In this document: positions 19,243 to 28,370 of the stretch, piece by piece | Position numbering within the stretch: the stretch's first letter is position 1 | Layout of the letters: each line of letters starts with the position of its first letter | NCBI RefSeq assembly: GCF_023555415.1 | Contig: NZ_JAKRYL010000026.1 | Span: 1 to 59,219 of the forward strand | Reading direction: 5' to 3' | Origin: Halalkalibacter alkaliphilus | Lineage (GTDB): Bacteria; Bacillota; Bacilli; Bacillales; Bacillaceae_D | Length of the DNA: 59,219 bases | Program-made: the position numbers and the translations under genes | The notes under the pieces: generated by a model | Databases searched by the model: none | Seen by the model: only the letters and a program-made list of their open reading frames with translations | Told to the model about the DNA's origin: nothing

Positions 19243-21750
19243 TTACGAAGACTTTCTTCCTCTCTTCTTTACTAGTTTTGGTGATTTATATAATGGAATC
19301 GCTGACCACTTCGGCGTGTTTCGTTTAACCTTTGCGACAATCACTGTCATATCGTCATTGATGTTCCCTTGTTCATTCCGGATTATTTTTTCTAAAATGA
19401 CATCCGCCACCTCTTGTGGATCATCCGTTTTTAGTTCACTTAGTAATCGCTTCATCCACATTTCTTTATTCTCTACATGCTTAGGAGCATCGTAGATTCC
19501 ATCACTCATCATGACAAGCAGATCACCAGCTTTTAACTGTTCGCTTACCACATCAACATCAAACTCTTGAATCATTCCCATCGGGAGATTGCTTGCCTCA
19601 ACTTTTATTACATTGTTTCCTCGTTTAATAAAACTTGGGATTGAACCTATTTTTAAGAATCTCGTAGTCGCATCCTGCAAATCTATCATCGCTAGGTCAA
19701 GTGTCGAGAAGATCTCATCTGTCGTACGAAGCGACAAAACGGAATTTACCGATTTAATTGCGACTGTCTCTTCAATACCAGATTGAAGAACTTTTTGAAG
19801 CAATTGTAATGTTTCGTTGCTTTCTAAGTGAGCTCTCTCTCCATTGCCCATGCCATCACTGATCGCAATGGCATATTTCCCAGATCCTAACTCAATTGTT
19901 GAGTAGCAGTCACCAGATACCCATGCCCCTCCTTTAGCAACATGAGCCACCCCCGTGTCTATTACGAATTGTTTCGCAGACCCAAACGATACATGACTAA
20001 AGCCATTCGGGTAAAATCCTACCTCCTCTTTTTTTACAATGACTGTTTCACTTAACAAATCAGAAAGAATCGGTGCAATGACCTTCTCACATTGACCATG
20101 ACCATTGTCAGAAGATATGCTCATTTCAATTTCAAGATTTCCTTTTTCCAAACTATATATATCAATATGCCCAATTTCTAATCCCACTTCACGAAGGGCA
20201 TCTAGCATTTGCTCTTCTTGGTAATGATGAGCTGCTTTTTCTTTTTGAATTTCTTTTGCAAAGTCCCCCATCACACGAGATACACCTAGCAGTTGGTCAG
20301 CTACTAACCGACGACTTTCCATCACTTGGCGCTTAAGCTTTTGGTTTGCTTGATATTGACCATGCTCATTCCTAATTGCTTGCACGACCTTCTCAGGCTT
20401 AATACATTCCTTTTTCCACTCTTTCATAAGCACCTGATCTTTTATTTCTCCATATTCTTCTGTTTCAGTCATAATACGTTGCATAGAATCATATGTTTTA
20501 TTAAAGTTCTGTACCCAGCAGCGTTCCTTTTTAAAACATGTCTGACATGTCTTTTCCGTGACGTTGCTAAGGAAAAAGTCAACGTCTCTTTCTGCATCTT
20601 CTCTATTAGACATTTGAGCAGGGGTTTGAAAGCTATTAGATAACGTTTGAAACAAAGTCGAAAATTGCTCAACTCTACCAGCCGTTAAATCTCTAATTTT
20701 TCGTAAATATTGCTGCTGCTCCTTTGAATGTTCCACTGTACCTGGAATATACCTAGCCAAATTCGTAAATACACTTTTAGGTGTTAAAAAGAAGACTAAA
20801 ATTGCTGCCATCGACTCCATTAATGTGACGGACACTTGTGTTGCTCCTTCGCCGTACAAGCCTATTAATAGTGTCCCTACGAGAAGCCCAATCCCAACGC
20901 CAACTTTTTTCCCTTCTTTTAGGAGACCTCCCAACAAACCGGCGAAAGCTAGCAAACTCATTTGGTACAAGCTTGCCACACTAGCTAAACTAAGGATTAA
21001 TCCTGTCACAACACCTACAGTAGAACCAATTGCGGCACCTCCTACAAAAGCAAAAGCAAGAACTAAATACCTCGCCAGAACATGTTCAACTGTCATATCA
21101 TAAATGACCCACCCTACCGTACCTGTCATAACCGAAGCCAGTAAAATGATCAAACAAACAATTTCTTCATTTCTAAGTGGCTGTTTCATTTTACGAGATG
21201 TCACAATAGGAACACTCTGTAAGAAAATCATTGTTAAAATAAAACTTAGCCCCGCTTCGACAGTAGCCATCATTAAAGCATAGTTCGAAATCGTCCCCTC
21301 TAAGAAAAAGACAATTCCTAGCCGTGTTGCCATACTAGCTCCAAACACAGTATAAGGCAGTGCTTTCGTTGGATTTTGAACGTATTTGGCAACTACTTTT
21401 TGAATAAGCACATAAGCAATGATGGCCAAAATCACAAAACCAACTTGTCCATGGTATCCAGTCATTGCCCCAGCAACTAACGAAAGGGCTGCTATTGGTG
21501 CACGCTCACGTTTTAGCATATAAATAGCCGCTAAAAACGGTAGGACAAATGGCGTAAGTTCAGATAAGATCATTGCCCTCCCGAGTAAGAAACCAACAAT
21601 AGCGACCATTAAACCATATTGATAAATAGCCGCTTTTGTACCAGAAGCAAGTTTTTCAGTTACTCCTTTACCAAAGCCCGTCCACTTACTCCGTAAAGTC
21701 CTTCCTTCTTCAGCGGGTTCCGTCCATTCTTTCGTCAACTTCTGAATCAT
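19243..21750 (-). CDS. spoIIE: Stage II sporulation protein E, PP2C-type phosphatase
   Basis: Dephosphorylates SpoIIAA to activate SigF in the forespore and takes part in polar septum formation with FtsZ. About 835 residues: roughly ten membrane helices in the first 320 residues, a central cytoplasmic region with a CQTCFKKERCW cysteine cluster, and a C-terminal PP2C domain with AISDGMGNGERAHLESNE and VMMSDGIYDAP. I start at the ATG at 21750 (GGTGG 6 nt upstream); the ATG at 21786 lies inside the -10 element and cannot be used. It heads spoIIE-yabS-yabT. Confidence 0.96.
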   Translation of the reverse strand: MIQKLTKEWTEPAEEGRTLRSKWTGFGKGVTEKLASGTKAAIYQYGLMVAIVGFLLGRAMILSELTPFVLPFLAAIYMLKRERAPIAALSLVAGAMTGYHGQVGFVILAIIAYVLIQKVVAKYVQNPTKALPYTVFGASMATRLGIVFFLEGTISNYALMMATVEAGLSFILTMIFLQSVPIVTSRKMKQPLRNEEIVCLIILLASVMTGTVGWVIYDMTVEHVLARYLVLAFAFVGGAAIGSTVGVVTGLILSLASVASLYQMSLLAFAGLLGGLLKEGKKVGVGIGLLVGTLLIGLYGEGATQVSVTLMESMAAILVFFLTPKSVFTNLARYIPGTVEHSKEQQQYLRKIRDLTAGRVEQFSTLFQTLSNSFQTPAQMSNREDAERDVDFFLSNVTEKTCQTCFKKERCWVQNFNKTYDSMQRIMTETEEYGEIKDQVLMKEWKKECIKPEKVVQAIRNEHGQYQANQKLKRQVMESRRLVADQLLGVSRVMGDFAKEIQKEKAAHHYQEEQMLDALREVGLEIGHIDIYSLEKGNLEIEMSISSDNGHGQCEKVIAPILSDLLSETVIVKKEEVGFYPNGFSHVSFGSAKQFVIDTGVAHVAKGGAWVSGDCYSTIELGSGKYAIAISDGMGNGERAHLESNETLQLLQKVLQSGIEETVAIKSVNSVLSLRTTDEIFSTLDLAMIDLQDATTRFLKIGSIPSFIKRGNNVIKVEASNLPMGMIQEFDVDVVSEQLKAGDLLVMMSDGIYDAPKHVENKEMWMKRLLSELKTDDPQEVADVILEKIIRNEQGNINDDMTVIVAKVKRNTPKWSAIPLYKSPKLVKKRGRKSS

Positions 21751-21784
21751 CAACATCCACCACCCTAGTTTTATTCGTGTACCC

Positions 21785-21818
21785 ATTATAAACAGATAGA
21801 AGCTTCATTTTTTGTCAA
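21785..21818 (-). promoter_or_regulatory. spoIIE promoter, SigA type with 22-bp spacer, Spo0A-dependent class
   Basis: On the minus strand a perfect -35 TTGACA (21813-21818) and a perfect -10 TATAAT (21785-21790) are 22 bp apart, too far for ordinary SigA promoters. This spacing is the mark of the Spo0A-activated spoIIE/spoIIG class. 0A-box-like TTTGACA overlaps the -35, and TTCGACT on the plus strand at 21845-21851 matches 6 of 7 bases. Confidence 0.75.
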
Positions 21819-21978
21819 AATCGCAGGACGAATACCAAAAAACGTTCGACTTCTTTCGGCCAAAATAGGTAGCAATAGATAAAGAATCTGACATAGAAAC
21901 TATTATTATGATGGATTATTGTAGTCTTTGGAGAAAGGTGAGGATAAAAAAGTAGTTCCGAGGCCACTTTTGACAAAA

Positions 21979-22010
21979 CAAAAAAACCCGCACTCCAACG
22001 AGTACAGGTT
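21979..22010 (-). terminator. Terminator after tRNA-Met
   Basis: Minus-strand stem of 11 bp (22000-22010 with 21985-21995, two G-T wobbles), 4-nt loop, then a run of seven Ts. It separates the tRNA from the spoIIE promoter region. Confidence 0.8.
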
Positions 22011-22023
22011 ATAATTATGTATT

Positions 22024-22100
22024 TGGTAGCGGCGGAGGGGATCGAACCCCCGACCTCACGGGTATGAACCGTACGCTCTAGCCAGCTGAGCTACACCGCC
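22024..22100 (-). tRNA. tRNA-Met (CAT), elongator type
   Basis: A 77-nt cloverleaf on the minus strand: acceptor GGCGGTG, D-loop AGCTCAGCTGGCTAGAGC, anticodon loop TTCATAC with anticodon CAT, T-arm GGGGGTTCGATCCCC, and an encoded CCA (22024-22026). The G1-C72 pair and T-arm fit elongator tRNA-Met rather than initiator or tRNA-Ile2. In B. subtilis the same place, between yabR and spoIIE, holds tRNA-Met followed by tRNA-Glu; the Glu gene is not here. Confidence 0.96.
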
Positions 22101-22186
22101 AAATTGTCACTAGCGACATTTATTAGTATACTAACACCTCAACCAATTGTCAATAATAAATTTCATGATTCTTACTAACATTAAAA

Positions 22187-22216
22187 AGAGGATGACTTAA
22201 ACGTAAGCCATCCTCT
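22187..22216 (-). terminator. Terminator of yabR
   Basis: A 13-bp stem (22204-22216 with 22187-22199, one G-T wobble) and a 4-nt loop are followed on the minus strand by a T run. Confidence 0.8.
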
Positions 22217-22247
22217 ACCTAGATGTCCCTCGCATTAGAGCAGCAAG

Positions 22248-22751
22248 TTATCCTCTACGGGCGCCTCGACCCCCGCGTTTAGATTCTGTTTGACGCTTCA
22301 ATGTTGAGATGCGCTCCTCACTATCCTTTAAGAAGCGGCTCATTTTGTCTTCAAATGACAAAGACGGACGTGCTTGGTTGGGTCTTGGTCCACGACCACC
22401 TTGTGGGCGATTTCCACCTTGTGGACGGCCGCCACCTGGACGTTGTGAATTGTTGAAAGGGCGACTAGGACGGTCTGGACGCGCTGGTCGTTCAGGAGCT
22501 GCTGGTCGTTCAGGGCGATCAACTGCTTTACGAATGGAAAGTCCAATCTTGCCGTCGTTTTCAACGTTTACGACTTTAACTGTTACTTCGTCCCCAACCT
22601 TCAAAAATTCGTTAATGTCCTTAACATAATTATCAGCGACTTCACTAATGTGTACAAGGCCAGTAGAACCACCCGGCAGCTCGACAAATGCACCAAAATG
22701 AGTGATTCCTGTAACCTTACCCTGTAACTTGCTGCCTACTTCGATTGACAT
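22248..22751 (-). CDS. yabR: S1-domain RNA-binding protein YabR
   Basis: A 167-residue protein. Residues 1-75 form one S1 RNA-binding domain (GSKLQGKVTGITHFGAFVEL, STGLVHISEVADNYV, VKVVNVENDGKIGLSIRKA). A low-complexity arginine/proline/glycine/glutamine stretch follows (about 76-130), then a short helical segment and a GGRGARRG tail. S1 domains of this type associate with ribosomes or polynucleotide phosphorylase-like partners; the precise role is unknown. The protein is longer than B. subtilis YabR because of the low-complexity region. A good Shine-Dalgarno (GGAGG) precedes the ATG. Confidence 0.9.
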   Translation of the reverse strand: MSIEVGSKLQGKVTGITHFGAFVELPGGSTGLVHISEVADNYVKDINEFLKVGDEVTVKVVNVENDGKIGLSIRKAVDRPERPAAPERPARPDRPSRPFNNSQRPGGGRPQGGNRPQGGRGPRPNQARPSLSFEDKMSRFLKDSEERISTLKRQTESKRGGRGARRG

Positions 22752-22824
22752 GAAAAAATAGATCCTCCTTAAGAAATCTGAAAATGTTCATTTTTTATAT
22801 TATACCCGAATAGAAAAAAACGTG

Positions 22825-23208
22825 TCAATTTGACGATGATTCAGGTAATTTAAACAACGTTTCACCAGGTTTCGTTAGATAATAGTCTCTTCTTGCAATC
22901 TCAGCAATATAGTCAAGGTCATTATAGTTCTTAATGTCCTCTCGTAACCTTGCTTCCTCGAGTTGCAATTGTTTGAGTTCCTCTTCTAACGCCACTTGCT
23001 CTTGCCTTTTTTCCTCTAATGAAGAAGCTTGGGTATAGATTGACACACATGCAATACTACCTAAAGCTACAACGAATATGGCTATTACACTTAACCTACG
23101 AAAGAGACCTCTTCTCTTTCTTGCCGCCATTTCTAGTTCTTGCTCTCGTTGCTGGATATAGGATTTATCCATCTCTCTCACTCTAGACGTACGATCTGTG
23201 ACCATCAT
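22825..23208 (-). CDS. divIC: Cell-division protein DivIC
   Basis: A bitopic septum protein that forms a complex with FtsL and DivIB during cell division and sporulation. The 127-residue protein has a basic cytoplasmic N-terminus, one membrane helix (about 37-58, LSVIAIFVVALGSIACVSI) and an external coiled coil (about 60-95) rich in Glu, Leu and Gln, ending with DLDYIAEIARRDYYLTKPGE, the conserved DivIC box. It follows yabQ by 10 bp; two adjacent ATGs could serve as start. Confidence 0.93.
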   Translation of the reverse strand: MMVTDRTSRVREMDKSYIQQREQELEMAARKRRGLFRRLSVIAIFVVALGSIACVSIYTQASSLEEKRQEQVALEEELKQLQLEEARLREDIKNYNDLDYIAEIARRDYYLTKPGETLFKLPESSSN

Positions 23209-23218
23209 TCATCACCCC

Positions 23219-23806
23219 TTATTCTTTCTTCTTCCTCATTGATTGGAAAAATCCCTTTATTTTACGTAAAATGGGTTCTGCTTTTTTTACTTGTTTGTGT
23301 AGCCCTGTCCATTTATAAAGAAGGAGTAACACCCATTTTATTGGTCTCCAAATGAGGCGAAGCAAGAACAACAGAACTGTCAAACAAGTTGTTAATACCA
23401 TAATACATAAGGAATAGAGGAGTTTCAATAAGTACTTAACAGGGTTGATCAATAATATTGTAAAAAGTTTTATAGTTATTCGATATAATTGGATAACTTT
23501 CTCAATTGTGCGCTCAAGTAACGTTTGGTAAAAGGTTCGAAATAAAGCTTGATAGGCAGAAAACCCGCATACTAAAGCTAAAAAAATATAAAAGCGTATT
23601 TCGCCATAATTTGATTGCAGCAAGACATAAAAAACGATGAGGGCCTGTACGAGCCAAAACAATACATCATTACAAGCAACGATCCAATTGAAAGAAGGTT
23701 TTTTTCGTTTACGAGTGAATCGTCCATACGTATCAATAGCTGCACCCATATACACGCCCATTGCAGCCATTGATAACATCGTATAGAATTGCACTGTCAG
23801 CGTCAC
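23219..23806 (-). CDS. yabQ: Spore cortex membrane protein YabQ
   Basis: Required for spore cortex formation in B. subtilis and located in the outer forespore membrane. The 195-residue protein has about five hydrophobic segments, an internal RFTRKRKKPSFNWIVACNDVLFW motif typical of the family and a lysine-rich C-terminus. It overlaps yabP by 4 bp. Sporulation timing is inferred from homology; I did not find a convincing SigE promoter. Confidence 0.9.
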   Translation of the reverse strand: MTLTVQFYTMLSMAAMGVYMGAAIDTYGRFTRKRKKPSFNWIVACNDVLFWLVQALIVFYVLLQSNYGEIRFYIFLALVCGFSAYQALFRTFYQTLLERTIEKVIQLYRITIKLFTILLINPVKYLLKLLYSLCIMVLTTCLTVLLFLLRLIWRPIKWVLLLLYKWTGLHKQVKKAEPILRKIKGFFQSMRKKKE

Positions 23807-24114
23807 TTAAATAACTTCCCGAAAAAACCTTTTGATTTGTCTTGTTGATTTTGATCAAGGTAAATTAAATCATATACCTTCCCTTCAATGGAAACAATCC
23901 CTTGCTCGACGTTCAAGTTCTTCATATGCAAGTTTTGACCTCGTACAGATAAGAAGCCCATTACTGTTTCCAAAAGAAATTCTTCATTATCGAAACTCTC
24001 CACTTGTTTCACACCTGTAATATCTAATTGCCTTCTTCCTTTTAGGATGACATCGTGGTCGTTTGTTTGTCGTTCACGTCCCATTGGTGTACCAAATTCA
24101 TAATGTTGATCCAT
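23803..24114 (-). CDS. yabP: Spore protein YabP (YabP/YqfC family)
   Basis: A 103-residue protein of the YabP/YqfC sporulation family. The core is HDVILKGRRQLDITGVKQVESFDNEEF, then LETVMGFLSVRGQNLHMKNL and VEQGIVSIEGKVYDLIYL. In B. subtilis yabP belongs to the SigE-driven yabPQ unit, with YabQ needed for the cortex. I start at the ATG at 24114, 9 nt after GGAGG; the frame extends 18 codons further without a site. Confidence 0.9.
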   Translation of the reverse strand: MDQHYEFGTPMGRERQTNDHDVILKGRRQLDITGVKQVESFDNEEFLLETVMGFLSVRGQNLHMKNLNVEQGIVSIEGKVYDLIYLDQNQQDKSKGFFGKLFK

Positions 24115-24196
24115 CCAAAAATCCCTCCTCCATATGCTTTCATAGCAGTGTATGAGAAAGGGATTCAAATTAGAACAAGCTATCTCTTTTTGTTAC

Positions 24197-24454
24197 TTAT
24201 GATACCGGTGCCTCACTAATAATAGTATACATCGTAGCAGCTTCATCTTTTCTTACAACCTCACGGACATCATCAATTCGAACCGTTACAAGTTTTTGAC
24301 CAAAGCGAACGACTAATTCATCTCCTGCCTTCACCGCTGAACCAGCTTTAGCTACCTGACCATTTATTGTAATTCTCCCTTGATCACACACTTCTTTTGC
24401 TAACGTACGACGTTTGATTAATCTTGAGACTTTTAAAAATTTATCTAAACGCAT
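24197..24454 (-). CDS. rqcP: S4-domain protein RqcP (YabO/Hsp15-like)
   Basis: Works in ribosome-associated quality control with RqcH, helping add alanine tails to nascent chains on stalled 50S subunits. The 85-residue protein is an S4 RNA-binding domain, MRLDKFLKVSRLIKRRTLAK through GRITINGQVAKAGSAVKAGD. It starts 12 bp after yabN. The role is established for the B. subtilis homolog (YabO); identity here rests on the domain and position. Confidence 0.93.
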   Translation of the reverse strand: MRLDKFLKVSRLIKRRTLAKEVCDQGRITINGQVAKAGSAVKAGDELVVRFGQKLVTVRIDDVREVVRKDEAATMYTIISEAPVS

Positions 24455-24466
24455 AGCATATTCCCC

Positions 24467-25936
24467 CTATTTAGAATCAAATTGTTTGGCTTCTTCCCAT
24501 TTTTGATCGAGCTCTTCTAATGTCATTTCAAGAATATTTTTTCCTTCTGCCTGTAAAGCTGTCTCAATATAACCGAAACGCTTTTTAAACTTTCGATTCG
24601 TGCTTTGTAACGCATCCTCTGCATTAATCTTGTAGAACCGAGCAAGATTGACAACGACAAAAAGAATATCCCCTAGTTCTTTGTGCATTTTTTCAGGATC
24701 ATTTGCTTTGATCTCAATCATGAATTCCCCAAGCTCTTCTTGAAGTTTCATCCACATCGGTGCGGCGTCATCCCAATCAAAGCCAACCTTTGCCGCTTTC
24801 TTTTGTAGCTTCTCTGCCTCCATTAAAGCAGGTAACCCTTTTGGAATTGATAATAAAATTGATTCTGCTTCTTTTCCTTTTTCCTGTTTTTTAATCTCAT
24901 CCCAATTACTCACTACTTCATCTGCATTTTCAACCGTTACTTCTCCAAATACGTGAGGGTGTCTTCGAATCATCTTTTCTGTCACATTTGAAATGACATC
25001 TCGTACGGAAAAGTAGCCATTATCTTCTCCAATTTGTGAATGGAGCATAATTTGTAGAAGAACATCTCCAAGCTCTTCTACCAAATGTTCATCATCTTCC
25101 TCGTCAATAGCTTCTAACACTTCATAAACTTCTTCGACAAAGTATTTTTTTAATGACTTATGTGTTTGTTTTTGATCCCATGGGCAGCCATTCGGACCTC
25201 GTAGTGTTGCAATGACTTCACGAAGCTTGGAAAATTCCCCATACAAATCTTGCTCCTTTTGAACAGGCGGGATGTAAACAGCTGTTAAATTATTCAATGT
25301 TGTTGCACGATCTAATTCATATAACGGAACCTTTATTAGTTGTTCCTCAGAAGAACCAACAGCTGTAGCGATCGTCACTTCATAATCATCTGGAAGTCGC
25401 TCCATTAATGTTAACTTAACATCAGATGCAATCAATGCATCGTACACTTGAACAATAATAATATGGTGGTTTAGTTCAAGCTCATCTCTTCTAAGTGCAG
25501 TTCCATCAACGATTTGACAACCTTCAATTGGATCAATTTGCAAGGAGGTGTACATGGCATCTAAAAAGCTTTGTCCCCCTAAGATTTCTACTGTAACCTT
25601 TCCGTTCCTCTGTTCTTCTAACAAAAGCTGAACGGTTTTTTCTGCAACAAGAGGATGACCAGGGACCGTATATGTAATAACTTCATTTTCTTCTGCCTGT
25701 TGCATTAGCTTTTCTGTAATTGTTGCATAGACAGAATGGAACTCATCATGTTGTTCATATATATGATCAAATGATTGAAACCTAACACCTTCCTTTTCAA
25801 GTTCCGTTATAGCCGGATGATCATTGGTTCGCGTATAAACGAGCGGTTCTTTCTTAAGGTGACGATAAATCCCTAATGGCATTTGTTCAAGATCACCAGC
25901 ACCTAAGCCGATAATATTAATTTTTTTCACTTCCAC
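24467..25936 (-). CDS. yabN: YabN: tetrapyrrole-methylase-like domain fused to MazG NTP pyrophosphohydrolase
   Basis: A 489-residue fusion. Residues 1-220 resemble SAM-dependent tetrapyrrole methylases (IIGLGAGDLEQMPLGIY, YTVPGHPLVAEKTV). Residues 240-489 hold two MazG modules beginning at LREVIATLRGPNGCPWDQKQTH, with EEVYEVLEAID and ELGDVLLQIM metal-binding acidic motifs repeated as EELGEFMIEI and ELGDILFVVV. MazG hydrolyses non-canonical NTPs; the role of the fused methylase-like part is unknown. It overlaps yabM by 10 bp. Confidence 0.95.
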   Translation of the reverse strand: MEVKKINIIGLGAGDLEQMPLGIYRHLKKEPLVYTRTNDHPAITELEKEGVRFQSFDHIYEQHDEFHSVYATITEKLMQQAEENEVITYTVPGHPLVAEKTVQLLLEEQRNGKVTVEILGGQSFLDAMYTSLQIDPIEGCQIVDGTALRRDELELNHHIIIVQVYDALIASDVKLTLMERLPDDYEVTIATAVGSSEEQLIKVPLYELDRATTLNNLTAVYIPPVQKEQDLYGEFSKLREVIATLRGPNGCPWDQKQTHKSLKKYFVEEVYEVLEAIDEEDDEHLVEELGDVLLQIMLHSQIGEDNGYFSVRDVISNVTEKMIRRHPHVFGEVTVENADEVVSNWDEIKKQEKGKEAESILLSIPKGLPALMEAEKLQKKAAKVGFDWDDAAPMWMKLQEELGEFMIEIKANDPEKMHKELGDILFVVVNLARFYKINAEDALQSTNRKFKKRFGYIETALQAEGKNILEMTLEELDQKWEEAKQFDSK

Positions 25937-27522
25937 CTTCTCCTTTTTACAAAGCGTGCCCTTACTTTATTTAATTTGGGAATCTTATTCCACTCTTCTT
26001 CAGTGAATATAGGTAACAAAAACAAACAGCAAACGACCACGATGCCACCAACTCCCGCTGACGAAAGAGCAATAATCGTATCCATTCCTCGATCTTCCAG
26101 TGGCAGGACGATTGTTATCCCCCTTTTCCATATTGAAGTCAGAAGTCCCATCATCACTAAAACACTTCCAATACGAACATAGGGAGAAAAAGGACCAACA
26201 TACAATTGTCTCTTTCTTTTTAAAGACATTACCAAATAGATAATCATCACCAACATCGCAACGACAGTTGACCAAGCTGCTCCTATTGTTCCAAAAATCG
26301 GGACAAATAAGACGTTTAATCCTAATTTTGTTACAGCACCTACTCCTACTGCAATCGCTGGTACATATGTATAATTATATCCTTGTAATACGGCGGAAAG
26401 GGTCACAAAAAACGAGCTAAGTACTATTGCAATACTAAGCACACCCAATACATCTGTGCCTGTAGTATCTGTAAAAAGCATATGATTGGTCGGCTCAATA
26501 ATGATGACCAGACCTACAGTTGCAGCTCCCCCTATTAAAAACACCAAGCGGTAGGACAGATTTTGATATTTTTTTGCCATATGCATTTCATTTTCTGTGA
26601 CGGCTTTTGAGAGCAAAGGAACTAACGCCAATGTTAAGGTTGTTGCTAACACCGTCCCTAACTGAATAAGAGGCTGACCACGGTCATAGACCCCTTTCGC
26701 TTTAAAGGCTGCTTCAGGTTGTACTCCACTCATTTGCAAAAGCTGGACAATTGTAAACGCATCGACAAGTTGTATGAGTACAAACATAAGCGCACTTAAA
26801 CAAATAAATAAGCTATGCTTGAACATACTCCAATTCTGCTTGAAAAGATTTCGACCTTTAAGCTTGTTCGGTTGTAGGAGTTCTTTCATCCACACAGCCT
26901 TCGTTAATAAAAGCAAAGCAATGACTCCGATTAACCCGCCAAAGAAGGAACCATATGCTGCACCAGAACCAATTTGATAAGCATCAAAGCCTGCTACGAC
27001 AAAAAAATATGTAAAACCTAGTATGAGCACAACCCTTACAAATTGTTCAACAATATGGGAAACTGCTGTAGGAATCAATTCCCCTTCCCCTTGATGATAT
27101 CCTCGTCCAACACTTAAAAATGGCAGCAAAAAAACAACATAGCTCATTGCCCGAATTGGACTAACAAGATTCTTATCACCCATCATTTCAGCAATCATAG
27201 GAGCAAGGAAAAACAAAAATATCCAACTTAATGCTGCTACTATGAATAATGCATAAAAAAGTAAGCTCGTTATCTTTCTCGCTTCTTCTTTCTTCCCAAC
27301 TGCCAATAATTCTGCTCGATGCTTTGATAAAACAATAGGAAAACCATACATCGAAAGTGTTATGATAATCCCATAAAGAGGGTAGACTTGTTGATAGACA
27401 TAATAGCCCATGTCACCAGATAAGTTTTGATACGGAATCCGGTAAGCAGCACTAAGTATTTTAGCAAGCAATGCGGCAGCCGAAAGGATGGCTACCCCTT
27501 GTAATAAATCTTTATTTCTCAC
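25927..27522 (-). CDS. yabM: Polysaccharide-exporter-type membrane protein YabM (MurJ/SpoVB-like, MOP superfamily)
   Basis: A 531-residue membrane protein with about 14 predicted helices and the MOP opening GVAILSAAALLAKILSAAYRIPYQNLSGD. Relatives (SpoVB, Wzx, MurJ) move lipid-linked sugars across the membrane; YabM itself is a paralog of B. subtilis flippase candidates. The internal RGYHQGEGELIPTAVS and LQGYNYTYVPAIAVG are typical SpoVB-family motifs. It lies between spoVT and yabN as in B. subtilis. Confidence 0.92.
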   Translation of the reverse strand: MRNKDLLQGVAILSAAALLAKILSAAYRIPYQNLSGDMGYYVYQQVYPLYGIIITLSMYGFPIVLSKHRAELLAVGKKEEARKITSLLFYALFIVAALSWIFLFFLAPMIAEMMGDKNLVSPIRAMSYVVFLLPFLSVGRGYHQGEGELIPTAVSHIVEQFVRVVLILGFTYFFVVAGFDAYQIGSGAAYGSFFGGLIGVIALLLLTKAVWMKELLQPNKLKGRNLFKQNWSMFKHSLFICLSALMFVLIQLVDAFTIVQLLQMSGVQPEAAFKAKGVYDRGQPLIQLGTVLATTLTLALVPLLSKAVTENEMHMAKKYQNLSYRLVFLIGGAATVGLVIIIEPTNHMLFTDTTGTDVLGVLSIAIVLSSFFVTLSAVLQGYNYTYVPAIAVGVGAVTKLGLNVLFVPIFGTIGAAWSTVVAMLVMIIYLVMSLKRKRQLYVGPFSPYVRIGSVLVMMGLLTSIWKRGITIVLPLEDRGMDTIIALSSAGVGGIVVVCCLFLLPIFTEEEWNKIPKLNKVRARFVKRRRWK

Positions 27523-27602
27523 ATGATTCTCACCTTTCTCTCCATCATCTTATCATAACAAAGACAAATTTTGTAATGTGTCAATAGCTCCTTTACTGCA
27601 AT

Positions 27603-27637
27603 AAAAAGCCCGTCCTCCAAAAGAAGACGAGCTTTAA
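27603..27637 (-). terminator. Terminator of spoVT
   Basis: Minus-strand 13-bp stem (27623-27635 with 27605-27617, two wobbles), 5-nt loop, then TTTTT. It lies 12 bp after the spoVT stop. Confidence 0.8.
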
Positions 27638-27648
27638 CCAATTTTAAT

Positions 27649-28188
27649 TTATTGTTCCATTTGTCTAGCTAAAAAGCTTGCTGCCGTTTCTGCGAGCTTC
27701 TGTTCAATTGTGCCCGAAAGCTCCTGCTCTTTACTAAAAATCACAACAGCACCAATTGGATCCCCATTCGCAATAATAGGTGTAACTACATAGCCTTTTA
27801 ATTCATCCGTGTGGTCACCAACGAGATTATGTTCTCCTGCTGTCGTTTCCACCTTCGTTTTTCTTTCATCCATAACTTTTTCAACAATTTCACCGATGCC
27901 TTTATTGGCATACTCTTTTTTCGATGCTCCTGCAACCGCAATAAAAGTATCGCGGTCAGCAATAAGCACATATTGATTTAAACTATCATAAAGTGCTTCC
28001 GCATACTCCTTGGCAAAATCACCCAACTCCGAAATAGGCGAATACTTCTTCAAAATCACTTCGCCATCACGATCAACGAAAATCTCGAGAGGATCTCCTT
28101 CTCGGATTCGAAGTGTTCTCCTGATTTCTTTCGGGATAACAACCCGTCCTAAATCATCAATACGACGTACGATACCTGTAGCTTTCAT
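27649..28188 (-). CDS. spoVT: Stage V sporulation transcription regulator SpoVT
   Basis: A forespore regulator of SigG-dependent genes. From the ATG at 28188 (GAGG 9 nt upstream) it is 179 residues: an AbrB-type swapped-hairpin DNA-binding domain at 1-50 (MKATGIVRRIDDLGRVVIPK, RIREGDPLEIFVD) and a GAF-like ligand domain in the rest. It is a paralog of the AbrB encoded at 50.6 kb; the first 45 residues are very similar. In the open frame, five extra codons precede this start. Confidence 0.96.
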   Translation of the reverse strand: MKATGIVRRIDDLGRVVIPKEIRRTLRIREGDPLEIFVDRDGEVILKKYSPISELGDFAKEYAEALYDSLNQYVLIADRDTFIAVAGASKKEYANKGIGEIVEKVMDERKTKVETTAGEHNLVGDHTDELKGYVVTPIIANGDPIGAVVIFSKEQELSGTIEQKLAETAASFLARQMEQ

Positions 28189-28370
28189 ACTGTATTGCCT
28201 CACTTTCTAATGATGTATTCACTTGATGGTAAGTGGTAAGAAAATAACCATTTCTTTTCTTATCACTAGTATCTTTCGTAAAAAAAGAACTATTCACCAA
28301 TTCATGAATTTGTTTGATAGGCTAAATAACCCACCTATTCCATTATCTAGAAAAACGAGGCAAATACTTG

